A stretch of DNA of 64,000 bases from Takakia lepidozioides. Lineage: Eukaryota > Streptophyta > Takakiopsida > Takakiales > Takakiaceae. Shown piece after piece: positions 22,243 to 31,369 of the stretch; positions within the stretch are counted from its first letter, which is position 1, and each line of letters begins with the position of its first letter. Made by a program: the position numbers and the translations under genes. The stretch is from positions 62,496,001 to 62,560,000 of the forward strand of contig CM060733.1 of assembly GCA_030704615.1 (NCBI GenBank), in the 5' to 3' direction. The notes below the pieces were generated by a model. It saw only the letters and a list, made by a program, of their open reading frames with translations. It did no database searches and was not told the DNA's origin.

Positions 22243-23772
22243 CTAATGAAAACGATTTGCCACTTGATCAAACCGGGGAACTTGGACCACATCACCCCAT
22301 GAAGCCATTGTAAGAGGGGTGGCAATGATCTTAGCAGCCACTGCTGTAATGTCTTGCAAAGTCAAGGATTCAACACCCTGAATGAACTCATTTAATGGCT
22401 TGCGGTGACCATAAGTCAGAATCTGCCGCCCAATATCCTCAGTGACCACCATCCGTGACTCCAGGTTCATCAGAACTGCGGAGATTGTCGTGTTCTTTGC
22501 GCGCTGCAATTCGGCATCTGTCACTTCTCCCGGGGTGGCAACAGCAATGAATTCCTTGGTTGCCAGATCGACTAGATAGGGAACAAATTCGGAGCCCGAG
22601 GTGGCATGAATGCCAAAAATGCCAGTATTATTGTAAATGCTGTTGAAAGCTGTGAATGATTGAACCTGCTCGTACTTGTTTAGAACTCGTGAATACAGGC
22701 GAGAGTACATCCCTTTACCAGGACCCCCTGCAGAAAAGGAGCCTCCTCCTCCCAACAGCGTCTGCAAAACTGTCACTGCAAATGAGTCCTTTTCATTACG
22801 CCAACCCCCAGGGACCTCGAATGCAAGGGCAATGTGTGTCTTTGCGGAATCTGCAGACTGACGCCAGTCACCTCCAACATACTCTGTGGTCACTTTACCT
22901 CCTTGAGAAAGGGCGGGTAAATCCGAGAGCAAAGGCTTGGCGACAGATAAGAGCTCATCATGATCAACCCCTGAAGCTGCCAACACCATGCGCGGGGCTG
23001 TGTAATTCTGCGCCACAAAATCATGGAGGACTTGTCCATTCAATCTACCTAACGAAGACTCAGGAGCCAAAAGGGGTTGGCCAAGAGCACCTGTGTACCC
23101 TGCTGAATGCAGTGCTTCCAACAACACACTTTGGGGATTGTTCGCTATTTCTGCAATCTCTGCTTTCACACGCACTAGTTGATCATGCACTTCCCATTCA
23201 TTGAACAGAGGGTTTCGCACACTGTCGACCAGAAGCTCAACCATCTCAGGCATGTAGGTTTTGATCGAATCCCCAGTGTAGGCCATCTGCTCACGGGATG
23301 CATTGGCCATGATGTTTCCTCCAATAGCCTCCACCTCCCGAACCAGCCGAAAATGGGACCGGTTGCTGGTGCTCTTGAATGCCATGCGCTCAAGCAAATG
23401 CGAGGCTCCATAATTAGCTGGGTTTTCATAGACTGACCCAGAATCAATGTAAATGCCAATGGTTGCCGTCGAGCCGGCTGTGTCCTCCGATGCAATCTTG
23501 AGACCATTCGCTAGGGTTGTGATCTTTGTCTTGGCAGGCTTGATGTCATCAGGCAATGAAGCGGGCAAAGACACGCCTTGCAGCGGCTCAAATAGAGCGG
23601 GGACATTTGTCGTAGGCTTGTCTCCTAGCAACCATCCCAAGAACCCCGCACTCGACGAAGGTGCCTGCACGGAAGGCACGGCCTGTCTGGCCGAGCTGGT
23701 GCGGATCGAGCGCCCACATCCATGGGCTACCAGCCGTGCAAGGCTATCGCGCCTGAGAGCAGTCCTCAGCAT
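22243..23772 (-). CDS. MPPalpha: Mitochondrial processing peptidase subunit alpha
   Basis: The product of 509 residues from the chosen Met matches MPP-alpha: an Arg-rich, Ser-rich N-terminus (about 1-40) that looks like a mitochondrial presequence; YGASHLLERMAFKST at 121-135, where the HxxEH zinc site of the beta subunit is degenerate as expected for alpha; and the glycine-rich loop LLGGGGSFSAGGPGKGMYSR at 339-358 that holds the presequence. MPP removes targeting peptides in the matrix; in plants it is also the core of the bc1 complex. An in-frame ATG 72 bases upstream (23844) exists, but the inner Met starts the typical MLR presequence. The whole gene is one exon, unusual for plant MPP-alpha and possibly a retrocopy, yet it is intact. 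A GA/CT tract (23943-24003) lies in the presumed 5' leader. Confidence 0.92.
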   Translation of the reverse strand: MLRTALRRDSLARLVAHGCGRSIRTSSARQAVPSVQAPSSSAGFLGWLLGDKPTTNVPALFEPLQGVSLPASLPDDIKPAKTKITTLANGLKIASEDTAGSTATIGIYIDSGSVYENPANYGASHLLERMAFKSTSNRSHFRLVREVEAIGGNIMANASREQMAYTGDSIKTYMPEMVELLVDSVRNPLFNEWEVHDQLVRVKAEIAEIANNPQSVLLEALHSAGYTGALGQPLLAPESSLGRLNGQVLHDFVAQNYTAPRMVLAASGVDHDELLSVAKPLLSDLPALSQGGKVTTEYVGGDWRQSADSAKTHIALAFEVPGGWRNEKDSFAVTVLQTLLGGGGSFSAGGPGKGMYSRLYSRVLNKYEQVQSFTAFNSIYNNTGIFGIHATSGSEFVPYLVDLATKEFIAVATPGEVTDAELQRAKNTTISAVLMNLESRMVVTEDIGRQILTYGHRKPLNEFIQGVESLTLQDITAVAAKIIATPLTMASWGDVVQVPRFDQVANRFH

Positions 23773-23942
23773 TGTGCACACACGGTATTGATCAAGAGAC
23801 CCAACACCAAAATCCAACCAACACCTAAAAGCAAAGCACAACAAAGGGTGCCAAAACCCTTACCCTCCTTCCAGCACCGATGAATCCGACTTCAAAAATT
23901 TTCCACAGGTCGCCAGGAGCCCGGATCCACCCCCAAAGTGTC

Positions 23943-23949
23943 TCCTTCG

Positions 23950-24003
<54 letters not shown>
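23943..24003. repeat. (CT)n microsatellite upstream of MPP-alpha
   Basis: About 60 bases of CT repeat (GA on the gene's strand), 170-230 bases before the MPP-alpha start. Such tracts are frequent in plant 5' leaders; an effect here is not shown. Confidence 0.9.
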
Positions 24004-24007
<4 letters not shown>

Positions 24008-24092
24008 CCTTCTTAGGTTTGGGGCAAAAAAAAAGGCGAGAACCCCCACATAAAGTTACGCTCTTACCGTCTCTCTCTTCTGTCTATCACTG

Positions 24093-24652
24093 CAAGGCCA
24101 TGTGAGTATGGCGGGCAAGCTTCCTCCCTCTCTCCCTCTCGCGCTACAACTGCCAGGTAAACGCCTTTGCAAAGTCCGACCTCTGTTCCCTCGGGTCACC
24201 CAACCTCCTACACACTACCCAGCCCGTCTCTTCCGCGGCTCAGGCCAATGTACCGGCCCACCGAGTACTATTCTTAAGATAAAAATAGTTTTTTTTTTTT
24301 TTTTTTTTTTTTTGGTCTATCATTGCAAGACCATGGGGGAGTTAACCAATCTTTCAAAAGATGTAAGCCTTATGGCCTCCTGTCCTGGTTAATTTTTCCA
24401 GGACACCTTTATTAATATGATCTAAAGGGCTTCCTTCCCCTTAAAAAAAAAAAAAAAGGCCATGTGAGTATGGCGGGCAAGCTTCCTCCCTCTCTCCCTC
24501 TCGCGCTACAACTGCCAGGTAAACACCACCGCAAAGTCCGACCTCTGTTCCCTCGGGTCACCCAACCACCTACACACTACGCAGCCCGTCTCTTCCGCGG
24601 CTCGGGCCAGTGTACCAGCCCACCGCGTACTATTCTTAAGATAAAAATAGAT
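24093..24652. repeat. ~190-bp direct duplication flanking a poly(A) insert
   Basis: GGCCATGTGAGTATGGCGGG...CTTAAGATAAAAATAG occurs at 24098-24288 and 24459-24650. Between them is a T-run (24288-24313) followed by GGTCTATCATTGCAAGACCA...GGGCTTCCTTCCCCTT and an A15 run (24443-24458). The insert resembles a short retroposon; the duplication is much longer than an ordinary target-site duplication. Confidence 0.75.
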
Positions 24653-24696
24653 TTATTTATTTTTTTGGAAAATGAAACACCTTGGAGTGTGTGAAG

Positions 24697-25268
24697 CCTG
24701 ATTCTGGCGCTATGGGTTTGTTCCCCTTCCTCTACCGGACTTAGTTCAAACTGGGGGATGTAGTCGATAGATAGATGGGCCTGGCAGAGAAGACGGAATC
24801 TCACGAAGAGGACGCAACAGAGTCAGACATCCACAACGCATTCATCAGCACACTCAAGCACACCATTACACCAAATGCACACTCATGTAAGATGAAAGCC
24901 ACCACCCCCATTGCCACGGCAGCGCAGCTTAAATAGTATTAGGTCGTAATCTAATCCTAGTGCCACGTGACACTTACATATAGGTAAGCCAGATGTCCTT
25001 CCAGCACAACCATAGTAAGAAGCCAGATCACCCATACCCATCCTAATCTAATCCTAAATTAGCTGTTAGAATAAGACAACATGTAATAAAACCATAAGCT
25101 GTTGCCAGCTCATCCCATGCGCAAAACGCTAGTTCATCCATACTTCATCCTGGTTCCGTCCATCCTTAAATCATCCGGAGCGCATCCTCCCTCCATCCAT
25201 CCAAGTCGATAAAGCAGGTGAGGAGGAATCCCAGCTCCACATATGTGAAGCCTGCTGGGGCCACTAGA
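24697..25268 (-). repeat. 3' LTR of Ty3/gypsy element
   Basis: The stretch from GATTCTGGCGCTATGGG to TGGGGCCACT is colinear with 60218-61070, which abuts a gag start, so both are LTRs of one family. On the minus strand it follows the integrase of the element at 25535-31306. Shared blocks include TGTTAGAATAAGACA and CCATCCTAATCT. Confidence 0.75.
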
Positions 25269-25534
25269 AATTGCGAGCTCATGCGAGCGATGAGCCAGAA
25301 AGAACGAAAACGAAGCTAGCCTAAACAAACTATACACCCGGCACACAAGAGATGAAAAAACCTAGGGGAAGCCCACCTTGCCCTGCAAGGTGGGCCAAGG
25401 ACAAAACATCCCCTAGAAAAAACCCCAAGTCCTACAAGCAATATAGAAAACTAGCACAAAAATTCAAAACAACACTACTCAACAGGAGAATAAGCCATGG
25501 CACGAGCCGTTCTTGATGTAGGTGTGAAGATCAC

Positions 25535-26818
25535 CTAGTGGTTCTCAACATTCAAACAGGTCAGATCAAAAGTAAGAGTGCATGGAGCAAGCAACGAAAC
25601 ATGAATCGAGCTAGCTAAGTGAGGAGTAGAAGTATGGTGTGGAAGCAACACATACTGCCTGCCAGGAAGAATCTCAGAGATCAGGTAAGGGCCATCAATC
25701 CGTCGCTTGGCTTTAGATACCTGCTTACCAGGCTGGTGCCTTACACAAACAGACTGCCCTACCTTGAATGACTCAGAATACACAACACGCCTGTTATAAT
25801 TCTTGGCCTGAGAAGCCTGGGCAAACACAATGTTAGACATAGCTATTTCACGCAAACGACGTCGTTTAGCATCCATGGAAAGCAAAAAAGCTTCCCAATT
25901 TTCAGGCTCAGTAGCTGAGACCTTCAGCCAGGAAATATGCAAATGAGTCCTACATTTCCTACCATACAAAAGTTCAAAAGGTGAGATCTTGGTACTGACA
26001 TGGATAAAAGTCCTATAGGCAAAGAACAGAATAGGCATGGCAATATCCCATTCATCAATGAGAGATCCATTCTTTTCTAGCATCTGGCACATAGTTTTGT
26101 TAAATCGTTCTGTCAAACCATTGCACTGGGAATTATAAGGAGCAGTAACGGCATGCTTAGTGTTGAGATTAAACAAAACAATCTCCATAAGTTGGTTGCA
26201 AAACTCAGTACCTTGATCCGTGAGGATTTCAAGAGGGCAACCATGGCGAAGGATCACCTTATCAAAGAAGAATTGTACCACCTCATCACTATCATTAGCA
26301 ACCAGAGGTCGGAGCTCAACCCATTTCTTCAGGTAATCCGTAGCAACAGCAAGGTATGCATGGCCCTTAGACGTGGATTTAAGGGGTCCAACAAGATCTA
26401 AACCAACCCTGGCGAATGGTTCAGTCACCGGGATTGGCTGTAAAGTTAAGGGTGCTTCGGTCCTAGGTAGGATGGTCTTAGCATGACAGGGTACACACCT
26501 TGCAATGAAAGCTGAAACATCTTTAACTAAGTCTTTCCAATGATACTGCTCCTGCAGTCTTCTGACAGTTTTTGTGACCCCCAAATGGCCAGCATAAGTA
26601 GAAGCATGGTACAATTCTAGCAAAGTAGGGACAGCGGACCTAGAAGGGACTTCCACAGCAGGGGTACCTTCCAAAGCAGTGACTCTGAACAATCTCCCTT
26701 CACTTTCCCGGTGGCTGGGTAAGTGATAGTTGACTTGCCTCATGAGCAACTTTGGATATGCCACTAAGGTGGGTGCCGGTTTTGCACCTGTGGAGAAGAG
26801 CATCGTACAATGGATCAT
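25535..26818 (-). pseudogene. Ty3/gypsy integrase
   Basis: A 427-codon frame holds the HHCC zinc domain (H71, H78, C108, C111), the DDE core with D141 (GLDLVGPL), D201 (LTDQGTEF) and E237 (GLTERFN), so D-x35-E, and a C-terminal NYNRRVVYSESFKVGQSVC domain. Integrase inserts the retrotransposon cDNA into DNA. This domain is itself open, but the element around it is disrupted. Confidence 0.9.
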
Positions 26819-27093
26819 CCATGCCTACATCACTCATGGCCACACAACAGGAGGTTAGTGCAGGTGAGAAAGAAGTGTCCGCCCCCATTGTCTTCCTCTC
26901 AGAAATCCCGACTTCATTTTTCCAAATGGCTGCCTATGAGGAAGCAAGCAGGCTATAGAGGGCAGCTCAGTCCCTTAGTCTGGAAACAAACCAAGGCAGA
27001 TGCAAGACAAGATGATCAGGCCTAGGATAAGGGATAGTACCAGAGCCTACTACTGGATGCCAGTCCTGAATTCATGCCAATACCAAGGAAAAA

Positions 27094-28139
27094 TCAACCA
27101 ACATCAAACTGTAGTAGATCCCAAGCGTCAAGCATGTCTGGGGGTACATAAGGATAATCCAACAGATGACACAAAGCAAATAGATCCGGAACAGGCATAG
27201 CAGATGAAACAAGATGTGAAGCATGAGGAACAAGATCATGCAAGGTAGTGTAATCAGGGATTTTGGGTTCCCCACAAGTCAAAGCATCAGCATGGACATT
27301 ATCCTTCCCTCGCTTGTAGGATAGATATGTTGAAGTCATAGCCCTATAGGATCAGAGCCCACCTAGCTAATCTGCCAGTTAGTTCACGAGGAGTAAGCAA
27401 GGCTTTTAGGGTAAATGATCAGTTTCAATGGTAAAATGACAGCCATGCAAATACTGTCTAAAATACTTAACCCCAAAGATAACTGCAAGGCCTTCCTTGT
27501 CAGTGATAGAGTAGTTGCGCTCATGTTTATCAAGGCGGCGGGAAGCGTAGGCAATGGCATGCTCCTTGCCATCTTGAATCTGGCTCAACACTGTAGAGAT
27601 AGCTAAATCACTGGCATCAGTTTGCAAGAGAAATGGCAAGGTAAAATCAGGATAAGCAAGCACAGGAGCAGAGGTTAATGCGATCTTGAGTTTCTCAAAT
27701 GCAGAAGTTTCTGCAGTTCCCCACACAAAACGAGCATCCTTGGATAACAAGCGAGCGAGCGGGGTAGCAAGCTTGGCAAACTGAAAAATGAAGCGACGAT
27801 AGTAAGAGCCCAAGCCTAAGTAGGCCTTAACACATGTTTTGTCTCTAGGGGTGGGATAGTTCCACACAGCCTGGATTTTACTTGGGTCAGGGCTGATGCC
27901 AGCAGCAGAAAGTAGATGGCCCAAGAAATGGAGTTGCTCCATACAAAAATCACACTTCTTGGCTTTAACTTTAAGCCCGGCTGTACGAAGCCTGCACACA
28001 ACCCTCTGTAAATCCAGCAGATGCGCATCAAACGTCATAGAATAAATATTGATGTCATCAATGTAAACCAAAGCACACTCCCAACGAAGGTTTCCCTAAA
28101 CAATGTCCATAAGGCGCTGAAAAGTGGCAGTGGCTCGCC
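27094..28139 (-). pseudogene. Ty3/gypsy RT palm and RNase H
   Basis: The minus strand resumes at about 28139 with RRATATFQRLMDIV, reads through a stop to LRWECALVYIDDINIYS (YIDD active site at about 28060), then YLGLGSYYRRFIFQFAKL and the RNase H start LQTDASDLAIS...IAYASRRLDKHERNYS. A frame change after IETDHLP leads to YLSYKRGKDNVHADAL at 27330-27280. The N-terminal part of this RT is found inverted just to the right. Confidence 0.88.
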
Positions 28140-28620
28140 GCCTGCATGTGTTCCTCCGTGACAATCTCGATATCTTTAGTAAGGGGCCCCATGACTTGGG
28201 CCGCACTACCCTCTTGATCATGACATTATCACAGAAGGTAAGCCTATCAAACAACATGCTTATAGAGAAAGTGTTCGTGAGCGTAAGGTCATTCATGAAG
28301 AGATTACCAAGATGCTTGATGCTGGTGTCATCACCCCCTCCATATTCCTTTGGGCCAGTCCCATTGTCTTGGTAGGTAAGAAGGATGGCTTAACCCGTTT
28401 TTGTGTAGACTTTAGGCATTTAAATGCCATCACAAAGAAAGATGTTTACCCTTTGCCACGCAATAATGAGACGCTAGACCAGCTTAATGGGGCCACCATC
28501 TTCTCTTCATTGATTTAGCATCAAGATTTTGGCAAGTTCCTTTAACTGCTGCTGCTAAAGAGAAAACTGCCTTCACCTGCAGAATGGGCCTCTTCCAATT
28601 TGAAACAATGCCCTTCGGGC
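28139..28620 (+). pseudogene. Inverted RT finger segment
   Basis: On the plus strand: LHVFLRDNLDIFSKGP at the start, EEITKMLDAGVITPS, SPIVLVGKKDGLTRFCVDFR, HLNAITKKDVYPLPR, then RFWQVPLTAAAKEKTAF ending at ETMPFGL. This is the missing first half of the RT whose second half lies at 28139 and below on the minus strand. Both junctions are sharp: MPFGL stops at 28620 next to the protease/linker frame, and ATFQRLM begins at 28139. Confidence 0.9.
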
Positions 28621-28624
28621 TTTG

Positions 28625-29769
28625 TACTGAGGAGTGAGGTGATCACCCACTTTGATATCCTTCAAGATCTGCTGGAAATGCTCCTCTTGCTCAGGAGTGA
28701 GTGTACCATTGTCAGTGGAGCCGGAGTGTGAGGCAAACGCCTGTAGTTGGTCAATGGGAGAATCCACCAGTCCAATGTCATGAAGACTGAGGCCTTTCTG
28801 AACAGAGGCCAACTCAGACAAGGGAGAAGTAGTGAGCCTAGCGAGGACCTGACCTTTGCATATAGTGATGCTAATACGTTCTGGGTTAGCTACCAGTAAT
28901 CTAACCTCACCCTTAAATCCCCTGTCAAGAACCCCAGAAGCAATCAGACAGTGCTTTTGTAGGGTAAGTCTTTTCCATCCTTCTATCTCAAGGAAATGAC
29001 CTTTAGGGCAAGCAAAAGCTAGGCCTGTAGGCACTATGCGCTGAGAAAAAACAAGGATAATAAAGTCAACTGGAGCACGTACCAACATGGTAATCTTGGC
29101 CACAAGCAGAGGAGGTCCAGACATTTTACCTGGTGGAGGAAAATGCCATTGATACGGATTATCACCAAGTGTTTGAAACTGGCTGAACCTGGCCCAATTA
29201 TAGTGCAAACCCACCTGCTCCTTCATCTGCTTAGCTTGAAGCTTAAGACGAGAATAGTTGGCCATAGAGGTCCCGGCAGCAATAGTAACATGGCTCAGGC
29301 TCACTTTGTAAGACTGCCCCTCACCATTGTGCAGGCACATAAGATTGTTCATGATGTCAATGTTGGCTTCTGCACCCTTCATCCAATCCAGCCCCAGTAA
29401 TATTTGTTCACCCATGGTGACAATGCAGGTAAGCAAGACAATCTTTCCACTAATGCGAATAGGCAAAGTGATCAATCCTATGGGTTCATAGGTCATGCCA
29501 TCAGCAACGGTGACTTCAAGGCCACGGGCAGGGCTGATCTTTAACCCAAGAATTTGAACTGTACTAAGGGGAATGGCAGACATGGTGCATCCAGTATCAA
29601 TAACACAAGGAAAGGAAAGGTGTCCCACATGACATTGGGTCATCAATGGGTGGATCCGGTCCCTACTGATGCGTTTATAGGCTTCACAGTGCATGAGTTT
29701 GAAATCACGAGAGAGAACGGCACTTACCATCGTCTTGGGGTTCTTACCATGGTCATTTGGCACCCTCAC
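28625..29769 (-). pseudogene. Ty3/gypsy aspartic protease and linker
   Basis: A 398-codon frame with the retropepsin motif VIDTGCTMSAIPLS (DTG at residues 58-60) and ILLGLDWMKG further on, where the second hydrophobic-Gly motif of the fold is expected. The protease cuts the gag-pol polyprotein. The frame then continues as a pro-RT linker (LTPEQEEHFQQILKD) and is cut by the inversion junction near 28620. Confidence 0.85.
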
Positions 29770-30974
29770 AGATGACCAGGTTTGTTTAAAGCGCCCTTCT
29801 GTTTTTTGGCCCTTTGCAATTGTTCAATCAGAGTAGGCAAGTCAGATTGGTAAGGGCACCACCTGGTGTAATGCTTAGTGGATTTGCAGATCATGCAGGC
29901 CACCACAGAAGTCTTGGCTTCATGACGAATACTAGCATTAGCCTTACCGTAAGACCCAGTCTTGGCAGGAATAGCAGAGTTCCAGCCAACCTCTGCTTTG
30001 AAGGCTTGGAGTTCTCCCTGGATTTCATTACGAAAAGATGACAACTCATGCACAATGGAAGGAACCAGATCTTCTGCAATACCTTTCACCCCAAGGTCCC
30101 CATCAGTACACTCCACACGTTTACTGTCACTAGGAAGACGAGTGTGTTTTGTGCTGGTGGCTTTAGATAAGCCTGCCTTGGCAGCTTTGAGGCGGAGTCT
30201 CTCCTCAATTAATTCCACCATCTCATCCTCAGTAGTGTAGGTTTTCTTTTGTAGAAACACTTTCTCAGCAGGGGGAAGACCTTTCACAAAGCAACGTTTC
30301 AAAATAGCTAGTCGTTCAAAGGCAATTAGGACTGACTTACAAATTGCAGTCCTTAAATCAAAGTAGTACTTCCAAACACTGTCACCATAATGAAACTTCA
30401 AGTCTGGAGTGGTGTAAGCTATGGGCTATTCCTCACGAAACAGCTTACGGGCCAACTCCCTTGCCTCTATCCATGTAAGATCATCTTTATCCTTGATGTT
30501 GGATTCAAACAACTTTCGGGCCTCTCCTTTGAGACAAATCCGGAAGGACTTGACCTGAAATCTAGGCGATACACCATTCATCTCGGTACTGATCTCAAAA
30601 AACTCCAAGAACGATTCAAAATCTTACCCTAGGTTGAATTCAGGGTATTGTTGCTTATGCATTCGCTCGTCAGGCTCGGACTTCCGAGTTGGGGCATCAG
30701 AGACCTCCGTTTGTTTCAGCAACATCTTCATGAGGGGGGGGGAATTAGAAATCACCCCCATGGCTTCGCACAATTCCTCCACATCAAATGTGGGTGGAGA
30801 GTCAGTCGCCGGGTTTTTTTGTTTGAAATCCCTAGACGACTCTCCCCTCTCAAAGTTCTTTTGTTCATTAGCTGCTGTCTCTTCCCTCTCCTCCGCTGCA
30901 CATTGTTCCAACTCACTTAGCCCCATTGTATCTTCTGATTTTTTTTCTAGCATAGATCTGGTGAAAATAGGCAC
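29766..30974 (-). pseudogene. Ty3/gypsy gag with CCHC knuckle
   Basis: Three consecutive frames: 30974-30624 (acidic, Glu-rich start), 30608-30426 (STEMNGVSPRFQVKSFRI, capsid-like) and 30401-29766, which ends with the zinc knuckle CMICKSTKHYTRWC (C-x2-C-x4-H-x4-C). Gag packages the RNA. Breaks between the frames indicate decay. Confidence 0.8.
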
Positions 30975-30992
30975 GAAGAAAGAGAGAACCCA

Positions 30993-31306
30993 CTACCTGT
31001 CCGAAGGGGCACTAGGCTGCGAATCCCACCCGCTCACACAGTGGGAAGTGATGAAGCGGTGCTTGTTTAGCAGGTACACTCCCTCACCCAAGAACTGCCA
31101 CACTTCGTCCTCACTTTTGAGCCAAAACGTGACCCGAACAATGCTGCGAACTACCTTTTCCTTGACCAAAAGACTGTGAGCAGGGTAGCTCTTCGCAGCT
31201 TCTGGCTTGTATAACCCAATAGTTTCACGGCGAAAGCAGACCCCTGGAAAGATCAACACATCACTGGGACAAAAAGGAAAATCAGCGTCGGGAATATGCT
31301 GGTTTT
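30993..31306 (-). other. Open frame upstream of gag, function unknown
   Basis: The minus-strand frame reads IPDADFPFCPSDVLIFPGVC, KSYPAHSLLVKEKVVRSIV and FWLKSEDEVWQFLGEGVYLL before a stop at 30993. It occupies the place of the gag N-terminus or a leader ORF. I recognise no family. The open frame extends a further 28 codons into the neighbouring repeat copy, probably by chance. Confidence 0.45.
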
Positions 31307-31369
31307 TGCACCGATGTTGGTTTTCACGATTTTTGGGAATGACAGAGTGACGACGAGCCCGACACGCTG

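Larger units (their letters stand above)
24697..31306 (-). mobile_element. Ty3/gypsy LTR retrotransposon with internal inversion
   Basis: Minus-strand order is a leader ORF, gag with a CCHC knuckle, aspartic protease, RT, RNase H, integrase and 3' LTR. The 5' LTR is missing: at about 31306 the sequence passes directly into copy 1 of the ParB-methyltransferase repeat. Protease-RT-RNase H-integrase order is diagnostic of Ty3/gypsy. The element is dead: RT fingers inverted (28139-28620), plus frame changes in gag and RNase H. Confidence 0.9.

Noticed and set aside
23453-23791. Plus-strand frames of 112 and 85 codons over the MPP gene
   Set aside because: Antisense of a clearly conserved MPP-alpha coding sequence.
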